Shown in pieces: positions 1 to 5,188 of a stretch of DNA of 5,188 bases; the stretch's first letter is position 1; each line of letters starts with the position of its first letter. A program made the position numbers and the translations under genes. Where the stretch lies: assembly GCA_003453435.1 (NCBI GenBank), contig DMLH01000041.1:1-5188 (forward strand), given 5' to 3'. Origin of the DNA: Clostridiales bacterium. GTDB taxonomy: Bacteria > Bacillota > Clostridia > Christensenellales > UBA1242. The notes under the pieces are model-generated. The model saw only the letters and a program-made list of their open reading frames with translations. It was not told the DNA's origin and made no database searches.

Positions 1-2
1 TA

Positions 3-206
3 GAACATCATAAACAAAAAAAGTTTTGTAATGACAAATGCAGATATGAGTGGTGGGCTAAAAACAGAGATAAACTTAACAGCAAAATTATAAATAAATT
101 TATATGCCCTGTTTGTAATAAAGAATTTACTGTGGCAGGAAATAAAAAAAGGATTTATTGCAGTTCTGATTGCTATCATAAATCAAGGCAGGTGTGTCAT
201 GGATAA
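3..206 (+). CDS. C-terminal part of a small double zinc-finger protein of a mobile element (partial)
   Basis: The frame is open from the window edge to a TAA at 204-206, giving 67 visible residues; the start lies upstream. Two cysteine clusters are visible. The first is the second half of a finger, FCNDKCRYEWW (Cys9, Cys13 of the visible part). The second is a complete CPVC-x14-CSSDC finger (Cys35, Cys38, Cys53, Cys57). From memory of the family, similar proteins with an N-terminal helix-turn-helix and two such fingers accompany serine-recombinase elements in Clostridia and are sometimes labelled sigma-70-like. The helix-turn-helix would lie outside the window. The next gene starts inside its 3' end (8-base overlap), which suggests translational coupling. 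The role is unknown; DNA binding or regulation of the element is an inference. It is too short for ordinary ORF cut-offs, but the cysteine spacing argues that it is real. Confidence 0.68.
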   Translation, partial: EHHKQKKFCNDKCRYEWWAKNRDKLNSKIINKFICPVCNKEFTVAGNKKRIYCSSDCYHKSRQVCHG

Positions 207-336
207 GGAGTATTTATTGACTATGGCAATATTTAAAAAGTTTTTAAATGACAGGCTCATTACAAATGAGGAGTTCGAGGAAATAAACAAACAAATGATT
301 GAAAAATACACTCCTATTTTATCGATTTTAGTTTAA
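199..336 (+). CDS. Small SHOCT-like protein of the recombinase element, 45 aa
   Basis: ATG at 199 overlaps the end of the zinc-finger gene by 8 bases (ATGGATAA), and the stop is TAA at 334-336. The protein starts MDKEYLLTMAIFKKFLNDRL and continues with a second amphipathic helix (ITNEEFEEINKQMIEKY). This helix - 'L(I)T/S-x-EEF' - helix layout, ending 'EKYxPIL', is typical of small SHOCT-type proteins that I recall immediately upstream of tandem serine recombinases in clostridial elements. There is no signal peptide, membrane segment or catalytic motif. A purine-rich stretch (caaggcaggtg, 184-194) lies just upstream, and coupling to the preceding gene may also bring in ribosomes. The function is unknown; an accessory or oligomerisation role in recombination is inference only. 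Confidence 0.65.
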   Translation: MDKEYLLTMAIFKKFLNDRLITNEEFEEINKQMIEKYTPILSILV

Positions 337-343
337 AAATTAC

Positions 344-372
344 TTGATATAAATTTAAATCTACGGCATTAT
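344..372 (+). promoter_or_regulatory. Possible promoter for the recombinase pair
   Basis: TTGATA (344-349, five of six matches to the -35 consensus) is followed after 17 bases by CATTAT (367-372, four of six matches to -10). It lies in the 62-base gap between the small gene and the first recombinase. The spacing is ideal but the -10 is poor, and AT-rich DNA yields such matches by chance. Read-through from the upstream genes is an equally good explanation. Confidence 0.3.
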
Positions 373-398
373 GTGAACTACCAAAGGGGAAGAAGTAA

Positions 399-1769
399 AT
401 GAGAACTATTAGAAAAATTGAAAAACAAATACCTAAAATAAAAACATTAAAGAAAGTGGCAGCATATGCTCGTATTTCAATGGAAACTGAGAGGCTTAAT
501 CATTCTTTATCTCAGCAAGTAAGTTTTTATAATAATTTGATACAAAAAAATCCTGAATGGGAGTTCGCAGGTGTTTTTGCAGACAATGGATTAAGCGGAA
601 CGAAAACTGAATCAAGAAGCGAATTTAACAAATTAATAAGTAAAGCAATGGCAGGTCAAGTTGATATAATTTTAACAAAATCAATAAGTCGATTTGCAAG
701 AAATACTCTTGACCTGCTAAACATTGTTAGAGAACTTAGAAACAAAGGTGTAGAAGTTAGATTTGAGAAAGAAAGAATAAATACTTTAACTGGTGATGGT
801 GAGTTAATGTTATCTATACTTGCATCATTCGCCCAAGAAGAGAGCAGGTCAATTAGTGATAATGTTAAATGGGGGACAAGAAAAAGATTTGAACAGGGAA
901 TACCAAATGGTCATTTTACAATTTATGGATATAAATGGATTGGAGACAAGCTAACGATAATACCTGAAGAAGCAAAAATTGTAAAACGAATATTTCAAAA
1001 CTTCCTTGATGGAAAATCAAGACTTGAAACTGAGAAAGAATTTAGAAAAGAAGGAATAACAACAAGACTCGGCTGTGAGTGGAAAGACTCTAATATCAAA
1101 TCAATTCTATGCAACATAACTTATACTGGAAATTTACTTCTTCAAAAAGAGTTTATTGAAGACCCTATAACAAAACATAGAAAAAAGAACCGAGGGGAGC
1201 TTCCACAATATTTTGTAGCAAACACTCATGAAGCAATAATTGATAAAAAAACATTTGACTATGTGCAAAGTGAAATTGCAAGAAGAAAAGCACTCGGTGC
1301 ACTCGCTAACAAAAGCTTAAATATTACTTGTTTCACTGGAATGATTAAATGTCCACATTGTAAAGTCAGCTATATGCACGAGAAAAGAACTGACAGGGGT
1401 ATTTATCAGGAGTTTTGGGTGTGTGGAAGCAGAAAAAAAGGTGGAAGCACATGTACAAACAAAGGGTCAATAAACAATGAAGCATTGAAACGAGTGTGCT
1501 GCGAAGTGCTGGGAATAAAAGAATTTGATGATAAAAAATTCTTAAAAGAAGTTGATAAAATTTATGTTCCAAAGGGGTATACATTAGAATTTCATATGAA
1601 GGATGGTAGAGTCATCACGAAGCCTTGTATATCTACCGCTAAAAAGGACTATTGGACACCTGAAATTAAAAAGGCATGGGGTGATTACAATAAAAATAAA
1701 GTGAAAGATAAACTTGGGATAGGGTTTAAAGAATATAAAATGAGGATAGGACTATGCAAAAGCAAATAA
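399..1769 (+). CDS. Large serine recombinase (resolvase/invertase family), first of a tandem pair
   Basis: Site-specific DNA recombinase that cuts and joins DNA through a covalent phosphoserine link; probably the integration/excision enzyme of the element. The N-terminal catalytic domain (about residues 19-165) contains YARIS with the nucleophile Ser27 and Arg25, the GLSG loop, and K94-S95-I-S-R98-F-A-R101, the arginine-rich active-site motif. A 'recombinase' DNA-binding domain follows (about 170-285), containing the NRGELPQYFV segment typical of the family. A zinc ribbon is formed by Cys318, Cys321, Cys342 and Cys352. Unlike its neighbour it has no long coiled coil after the ribbon and ends in a basic, Lys-rich tail, so at 456 residues it is short for the class. 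The start is well supported by AAGGGGA at 384-390, eight bases upstream. Its 3' end overlaps the next gene by 16 bases. All catalytic residues are present and no frame damage is seen. Confidence 0.96.
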   Translation: MRTIRKIEKQIPKIKTLKKVAAYARISMETERLNHSLSQQVSFYNNLIQKNPEWEFAGVFADNGLSGTKTESRSEFNKLISKAMAGQVDIILTKSISRFARNTLDLLNIVRELRNKGVEVRFEKERINTLTGDGELMLSILASFAQEESRSISDNVKWGTRKRFEQGIPNGHFTIYGYKWIGDKLTIIPEEAKIVKRIFQNFLDGKSRLETEKEFRKEGITTRLGCEWKDSNIKSILCNITYTGNLLLQKEFIEDPITKHRKKNRGELPQYFVANTHEAIIDKKTFDYVQSEIARRKALGALANKSLNITCFTGMIKCPHCKVSYMHEKRTDRGIYQEFWVCGSRKKGGSTCTNKGSINNEALKRVCCEVLGIKEFDDKKFLKEVDKIYVPKGYTLEFHMKDGRVITKPCISTAKKDYWTPEIKKAWGDYNKNKVKDKLGIGFKEYKMRIGLCKSK

Positions 1770-3325
1770 CAAAAATACCTGCAACAATTAGTAGAACTAC
1801 AAGGCAGGTCATAAACTCAAATGTTAAAAGGCGAGTGGCAGCATATGCGAGAGTATCAACTGACCAAGAAGAGCAATTGACATCGTATGAAGCACAGGTT
1901 GATTATTATACTAACTACATAAAGAGCAGAGATGATTGGGAATTTGTAAAAGTGTATGCTGATGAAGGTATTAGTGGTTGTAATACTAAAAAGAGACATG
2001 CATTTCAAGCGATGATAAAAGATGCACTCGATGGAAAAATCGATTTGATTTTAACAAAGTCCGTTAGTAGATTTGCAAGAAACACAGTTGACTCATTATC
2101 AAATATTAGAAATTTGAAAGAGCATAATGTAGAAGTCTACTTTGAAAAAGAAAATATTTATACCTTTGATGGCAAAGGTGAGTTGCTGTTAACTATAATG
2201 GCTTCAATCAGCCAAGAAGAAGCACGAAGCATAAGCGAAAATGTCACATGGGGACAAAGGAAGAGATTTGCAGATGGCAAAGTGTCACTTGCATACAGTA
2301 GGTTCTTAGGATATGACAAAGGCGAAGATGGAAAACTTGTAATCAATGAAGAAGAAGCAAAAACAATTAAACTAATTTTTAAATATTATTTGAATGGTTA
2401 CTCATTTCACACTATAGCTAATTTATTAACTGAGCAGGGGTTAAAAACACCAGCAGGAAAAGACAAGTGGAGTCAGACAACAATAAAAGGAATTCTAACT
2501 AATGAGAAATATAAGGGCGATGCACTTTTGCAAAAATCATACACTTCTGACTTTTTAACTAAGAAGCAAAAAAAGAACAATGGCGAAATACCACAGTACT
2601 ATGTTGAGAATAACCACGAGCCTATTATCAGTAAAGAAGTATTTGAAATAGTGCAAAATGAAATAAAGAAAAGGACAACAGGAAGTAGGTATAGCGGAGT
2701 TGGAATTTTTGCAAGTAAAATAAAGTGCAAAGAATGTGGCTCTTGGTACGGTGCTAAAATATGGCATAGCACTGACAAGTATAAAAAGGTAATTTATAGA
2801 TGCAATCATAAGTACGATAAGGAAAAAGTATGTGAAACACCACATTTAACTGAAGAAGAAATAAAAGCCATAGCTGTGGAAGCAATAAACAAAGTGGTAA
2901 AACACAAAAAAGCAATAATTGAAAATGTGGAACAGGTAGTAGAAAAGTTGTGTGATGTAAGTAAGCTAAACAAAGAGAAAGAAAAAACGATGGCGGACTT
3001 AAACCTGTATGCCGAGATGCAACAAAACTTAATTGAGAAAAATACAATGGTAGCACAAAATCAAAAAAAGTATAATGATGAATATGAGTCAATAACAAGT
3101 AAGTATGAAACAGCGAAACAAAAATACGATGAAGTGTGTGAAAAAATATCAAATCAAATAGCACGAAAAGAAAAAATGGAATTTTACATTAATTCATTAA
3201 AGAAAGTAAAAGGTGCAATAAAGGAATTCGATGAAGCAGTATTTGCTGGACTGATTGATTACATAGAAGTTGGCAAAAATAATAAAACTGTATATTTCAA
3301 AGGTGGTAATACAATAGAAATTTAA
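1754..3325 (+). CDS. Large serine recombinase, second of a tandem pair, with coiled-coil domain
   Basis: Full-length large serine recombinase of 523 residues. The catalytic domain (about residues 27-175) has YARVS with nucleophile Ser35 and Arg33, GISG, and K102-S103-V-S-R106-F-A-R109. The recombinase domain (about 185-295) again contains NNGEIPQYYV. The zinc ribbon uses Cys325, Cys328, Cys350 and Cys360. Residues of about 375-490 are rich in Lys/Glu with heptad-like spacing, consistent with the coiled coil that in serine integrases controls synapsis and directionality. A short beta-rich tail ends the protein. The start lies within the end of the first recombinase (16-base overlap) behind GAGGATAGGA at 1743-1751, so the two are probably translated together. 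The two proteins are clearly paralogous yet diverged across their whole length, which implies an old duplication. The gene ends at a strong intrinsic terminator. Confidence 0.96.
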   Translation: MQKQITKIPATISRTTRQVINSNVKRRVAAYARVSTDQEEQLTSYEAQVDYYTNYIKSRDDWEFVKVYADEGISGCNTKKRHAFQAMIKDALDGKIDLILTKSVSRFARNTVDSLSNIRNLKEHNVEVYFEKENIYTFDGKGELLLTIMASISQEEARSISENVTWGQRKRFADGKVSLAYSRFLGYDKGEDGKLVINEEEAKTIKLIFKYYLNGYSFHTIANLLTEQGLKTPAGKDKWSQTTIKGILTNEKYKGDALLQKSYTSDFLTKKQKKNNGEIPQYYVENNHEPIISKEVFEIVQNEIKKRTTGSRYSGVGIFASKIKCKECGSWYGAKIWHSTDKYKKVIYRCNHKYDKEKVCETPHLTEEEIKAIAVEAINKVVKHKKAIIENVEQVVEKLCDVSKLNKEKEKTMADLNLYAEMQQNLIEKNTMVAQNQKKYNDEYESITSKYETAKQKYDEVCEKISNQIARKEKMEFYINSLKKVKGAIKEFDEAVFAGLIDYIEVGKNNKTVYFKGGNTIEI

Positions 3326-3363
3326 AGAGAGATAAAAATTAAAAAATAAATCTCTCTTTTTTT
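3324..3363 (+). terminator. Intrinsic terminator after the recombinase pair
   Basis: AAAGAGAGAT (3324-3333) pairs perfectly over 10 bases with ATCTCTCTTT (3350-3359) across a 16-base A-rich loop, and a run of eight T residues spans 3356-3363. The stem starts within the stop codon of the second recombinase. It should end the recombinase transcript and insulate it from the strip to the right. The complement also carries an A-rich/T-rich arrangement, so weak bidirectional action is possible. Confidence 0.87.
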
Positions 3364-3393
3364 GTGTCTTTAAAATGGCATTTATGGTATAAT
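3362..3393 (+). promoter_or_regulatory. Rightward extended -10 promoter just ahead of the repeat array
   Basis: TATAAT at 3388-3393 is a perfect -10 box, and TGG directly before it makes an extended -10 (TGn). A -35 match is weak: TTGTGT at 3362-3367 sits 20 bases upstream, which is too far to be ideal. Transcription would start near 3400, at the edge of the first repeat copy, and run through the array into the truncated hsdM and hsdS. Because the recombinase terminator lies immediately upstream, this may be the only promoter in the window for the methyltransferase remnant. It could be an outward-facing promoter of an insertion-sequence end or a repeat-controlled promoter. Confidence 0.55.
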
Positions 3394-3402
3394 GTAATGA
3401 CA

Positions 3403-3536
3403 AGTAATCGTGCGACAGTAGATAAAAATGCAACCCCCTGCGAGTAATCGTGCAACAATGCAAAATACAAGACAAGCAAAAAAGTAATCGTGCATTTTTG
3501 CAACCCCCTAAAATTTGAGAAAATGAGTAATCGTGC
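3403..3536 (+). repeat. Four direct repeats of AGTAATCGTGC at ~40-base spacing
   Basis: Exact copies of AGTAATCGTGC lie at 3403-3413, 3443-3453, 3483-3493 and 3526-3536, with start-to-start distances of 40, 40 and 43 bases. Bases after the core are partly conserved (GCGACAGT, GCAACAAT, then GCATTT and GCACAC). All copies face the same way, and none was noticed elsewhere in the window on either strand. The even spacing, close to four helical turns, suggests binding sites for a multimeric DNA-binding protein. On the complementary strand the outermost copy reads TGTGCACGATTACT, beginning with TG as IS21-family ends do, and IS21-type ends are known to carry several spaced internal repeats. Binding sites for the neighbouring recombinases, or an operator array for the promoter at 3388, are the alternatives. 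Confidence 0.9.
3429..3509 (+). repeat. Second repeat pair TGCAACCCCCT interleaved with the array
   Basis: TGCAACCCCCT occurs at 3429-3439 and 3499-3509, 70 bases apart in the same orientation. The C5 run is striking in DNA this AT-rich. The copies are not placed at a constant distance from the AGTAATCGTGC cores (15 bases after copy 1, five after copy 3), so this is a separate motif rather than an extension of the main repeat. The flanks differ in strand sense: AAAAA precedes the first copy and TTTTT (within TGCATTTTTGCA, a near-palindrome) precedes the second. Confidence 0.75.
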
Positions 3537-4476
3537 ACACTGTATCAAAGTTGACAAATTGATAGACCCTTGTTGTGGGAGTGGTGGTATGTTTGTGCAA
3601 AGTGCAAAGTTTATACAGGCACATAGTGGTAAAAGAGGAACAATATCAGTTTATGGACAAGAAGCAAATGCTGATACTTGGAAGATGGCAAAAATTAATA
3701 TGGCAATTCGTGGTATAGATGCAGATTTTGGACCATATCAAGCGGATACTTTTACAAATGATTTGCATCCACAATTAAAAGCAGATTTTATACTTGCAAA
3801 TCCACCATTTAATTATAGCCCTTGGAATCAAGAGAAATTAGTTGATGATAAAAGATGGAAATATGGTTTGCCACCAGCAGGAAATGCAAACTATGCTTGG
3901 ATACAACATATGATTTTTCATCTTACAGAAAATGGTAAAATTGGTTTGGTCCTTGCAAATGGTGCTTTGTCAACTCAGACAAGTGGAGAAGGAGAGATAA
4001 GGAAAAATATAATTAATGCTGATTTGATTGAAGGAATAGTGGCTATGCCAACTCAACTATTTTATAGTGTTACTATACCAGTTACCCTTTGGTTTATAAC
4101 TAAAAATAAAAAGCAAAAAGGAAAGACATTATTAATTGATGCAAGAAAAATGGGCGAGATGGTTGATAGAAAGCATAAGGATTTTTCCGATGAAGATATA
4201 AAGAAACTTGCGAATACATTTGACTTGTTTCAGCAAGGTAAATTAGAAGATGTCCGTGGCTTTTGTAAAGTTGCAACTACAAAAGAAATAGCAGAACAAG
4301 ATTATATTTTAACACCAGGTAGATATGTAGGTATAGAAGAACAAGTTGATGATGGAGAGCCATTTGATGAAAAAATGAAAAGACTTACTAGAGAATTATC
4401 TCAAATGTTTAAAGAATCGCATGATTTAGAGAAGGAAATTAAGAAAAAATTGGGAGCGATTGGATATGAAATGTAA
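3523..4476 (+). CDS. hsdM: 5'-truncated type I restriction-modification DNA methyltransferase (HsdM, N6-adenine)
   Basis: Catalytic half of a type I methyltransferase, which transfers a methyl group from SAM to adenine N6 as an M2S complex with HsdS. Motif I, DPCCGSGG, lies only about 15 residues from the ATG at 3523, and motif IV, NPPF, is at residue 93 from that start. Later family segments such as GKIGLVLANGALSTQ, IPVTLWF and LTPGRYVG are intact, followed by a charged helical C-terminus (EPFDEKMKRLTRELSQMFKE). HsdM proteins are usually near 500 residues with roughly 160-190 before motif I; here at most 328 residues exist (GTG at 3490), or 317 from ATG 3523. The N-terminal helical domain that contacts HsdS and DNA is therefore absent. 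The first codons (MSNRAH) come from repeat sequence, so the start is accidental or chimeric. Methylation activity is doubtful. hsdS follows 27 bases downstream. Confidence 0.92.
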   Translation: MSNRAHCIKVDKLIDPCCGSGGMFVQSAKFIQAHSGKRGTISVYGQEANADTWKMAKINMAIRGIDADFGPYQADTFTNDLHPQLKADFILANPPFNYSPWNQEKLVDDKRWKYGLPPAGNANYAWIQHMIFHLTENGKIGLVLANGALSTQTSGEGEIRKNIINADLIEGIVAMPTQLFYSVTIPVTLWFITKNKKQKGKTLLIDARKMGEMVDRKHKDFSDEDIKKLANTFDLFQQGKLEDVRGFCKVATTKEIAEQDYILTPGRYVGIEEQVDDGEPFDEKMKRLTRELSQMFKESHDLEKEIKKKLGAIGYEM

Positions 4477-4503
4477 AAAAAATTTTTATAGAGGGTCTAT
4501 TGA

Positions 4504-5025
4504 ATGAAAAGGTTGAAAGAATATTTAGTAAAAATCGTTGACAATAGAGGTAAAAATCCAAATTATAAAAATATTGCAAAATATCCTGTTATAGATAATG
4601 TGTTAATAAAAAATACTTTATATCCAGACTTGAATAGTGTTAATAGATATATAGATGAAGATACATATCAAAAATTTTTAAGAGGGTATGTACATAAAAA
4701 TATGCCAATTATGACTTTGGTTGGTAATGGAATAGGTAATGTGACACTTTCACCATCAAATGATGTGGCTATTGTACAAAATACGATTGGATTTGAAACA
4801 AATGAATTCTGTAATGAAATATATTTATATTATTATTTTATTAATAGTCAAGAAATGATAAAGAGTTTTGATAGAGGGAGTGGGCAGCCTAGTATAAAAA
4901 AAACAGACATATTAGATATGGAGGTTGATTTTCCAAATGTTAAAATACAAAAACTAGTTGCCGATTTTTTATACAAAATAGACTGGAAAATTGAACTTAA
5001 TAATAAGATAAACAAGAATTTGTAA
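4504..5025 (+). CDS. hsdS: Half-length type I restriction-modification specificity subunit (HsdS)
   Basis: HsdS gives a type I enzyme its DNA target. These 173 residues are one target recognition domain (about 1-140, including the GNGIGNVTLSP and RGSGQPSIKKTDIL segments found in HsdS) plus the start of a conserved helical spacer (FPNVKIQKLVADFLYKID then KIELNNKINKNL). A full HsdS has two such units and about 400 residues, so the second domain is missing and the stop falls early in the spacer helix. The start is supported by AGAGGG at 4490-4495, eight bases upstream. Natural and laboratory half-HsdS proteins can dimerise to recognise a symmetric site, so function is possible; truncation by a deletion that joined the locus to the downstream gene is equally plausible. 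The gene is AT-rich like hsdM, and they probably form one operon. Confidence 0.87.
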   Translation: MKRLKEYLVKIVDNRGKNPNYKNIAKYPVIDNVLIKNTLYPDLNSVNRYIDEDTYQKFLRGYVHKNMPIMTLVGNGIGNVTLSPSNDVAIVQNTIGFETNEFCNEIYLYYYFINSQEMIKSFDRGSGQPSIKKTDILDMEVDFPNVKIQKLVADFLYKIDWKIELNNKINKNL

Positions 5026-5063
5026 ATGAGTTTTTTGCCTGAATGAGGAAGGAGAGATTATAA

Positions 5064-5188
5064 ATGCTCGGAGCAATAGTAGGTGACATCGTTGGCTCGG
5101 TCTACGAATGGCACAATATTAAAACGAAGGAGTTTCCCTTGTTCCGGGATGACTGCTTTTTCACGGATGATACCGTCATGACCTGCGC
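5064..5188 (+). CDS. ADP-ribosylglycohydrolase family protein, N-terminal part (partial)
   Basis: The first 41 residues of an ADP-ribosylglycohydrolase (DraG/ARH type), cytosolic enzymes that remove ADP-ribose from modified proteins or related substrates using two metal ions. The opening MLGAIVGDIVGSVYEWHNIK and the FFTDDTVMT segment are hallmarks: the acidic TDDT residues bind the metals. The frame runs off the window edge. The start is secure because AGGAAGGAGAG (5047-5057) lies at ideal distance. Codons here favour G/C at third positions (CTC, GTC, TAC, TTC, CGG), unlike every gene to the left, so it probably belongs to the recipient chromosome. A functional link to the restriction-modification genes is not evident. 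Confidence 0.92.
   Translation, partial: MLGAIVGDIVGSVYEWHNIKTKEFPLFRDDCFFTDDTVMTC

Larger units (their letters stand above)
3364..3539. mobile_element. Possible insertion-sequence end (IS21-like) at the hsdM junction
   Basis: This 176-base strip holds no convincing gene. It contains the promoter and both repeat sets, and it stops where methyltransferase-like coding begins. The right margin reads AGTAATCGTGCACA, ending in CA, and the spaced repeats match the organisation of IS21-type ends. Against this, no istA or istB gene and no opposite end are in the window; the recombinase genes occupy the place where transposase genes would be. It could therefore be a solo IS end, an IS broken by the recombinase element, or the true right end of the recombinase element. 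The family assignment is from memory of end structure and is weak; the boundary is inferred. Confidence 0.4.

Noticed and set aside
199..336. Toxin-antitoxin pair formed by the two small upstream genes
   Set aside because: The overlap is suggestive, but neither protein shows a toxin or antitoxin fold signature, and their context fits accessory genes of the recombinase element better.
1366..1584. Minus-strand open frame inside the first recombinase
   Set aside because: It lies fully antisense to the zinc-ribbon region of a clear recombinase gene and has no recognisable motif.
3490..3522. GTG at 3490 as the start of the methyltransferase frame
   Set aside because: It lies inside repeat copy 3 with no Shine-Dalgarno sequence, and the added residues do not resemble HsdM; ATG 3523 is a better though still artificial start.
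3403..3536. Evenly spaced repeats resembling a small CRISPR array
   Set aside because: The repeat unit is only 11 bases, part of the between-repeat sequence is itself repeated (TGCAACCCCCT), and no cas gene is nearby.
2555..3538. Several minus-strand open frames across the second recombinase and the repeat strip
   Set aside because: They are shadows of AT-rich coding DNA or run across the terminator; their products are hydrophobic or low-complexity, without domains or good ribosome sites.
4470..4503. Possible terminator between hsdM and hsdS (A-run followed by T-run)
   Set aside because: AAAAAAAATTTTT has no GC-containing stem, and hsdM and hsdS are expected to be co-transcribed.
399..5025. 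Invertible hsdS shufflon driven by the recombinases
   Set aside because: Only one hsdS fragment is present and I found no inverted repeat in or near it; large serine recombinases of this type normally integrate and excise elements.

Overview
The window looks like accessory DNA of a low-GC Firmicute, probably a gut-type clostridium. The basis is AT-rich coding sequence, clear Shine-Dalgarno sites, large serine recombinases with zinc ribbons, and an ADP-ribosylglycohydrolase gene resembling those of Clostridia. No rRNA, tRNA or core marker gene is present, so the taxonomy is inferred. The last ~125 bases are visibly richer in G+C than the rest, which suggests they are the recipient chromosome and that the AT-rich part arrived by transfer.

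Layout, left to right: (1) 1-336, the end of a small mobile element's leading genes: the C-terminus of a double zinc-finger protein, overlapped by a complete 45-residue protein that resembles SHOCT-type small proteins. (2) 399-3325, two tandem, overlapping large serine recombinases, 456 and 523 residues long, followed by a strong intrinsic terminator. (3) 3364-3539, a non-coding strip with an extended -10 promoter and four copies of an 11-base repeat at 40, 40 and 43 base spacing, plus two copies of a second 11-base motif. It resembles the multi-repeat end of an IS21-type insertion sequence, or a recombinase-binding array, rather than anything genic. (4) 3523-4476, a type I DNA methyltransferase (HsdM) that lacks its N-terminal region and whose reading frame begins inside the last repeat. 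(5) 4504-5025, a half-length HsdS specificity subunit. (6) 5064 to the edge, the start of an ADP-ribosylglycohydrolase gene.

Interpretation: a recombinase-bearing element, possibly with an IS end beside it, has interrupted a type I restriction-modification locus just upstream of the SAM-binding motif of hsdM. Neither the missing hsdM 5' part nor hsdR is in the window. What remains, a promoter, the repeat array, a headless HsdM and a half HsdS, is either a decaying locus or, less likely, a locus that element excision could restore. The most unusual part is the phased repeat array and the way its last copy supplies the first codons of the truncated methyltransferase.
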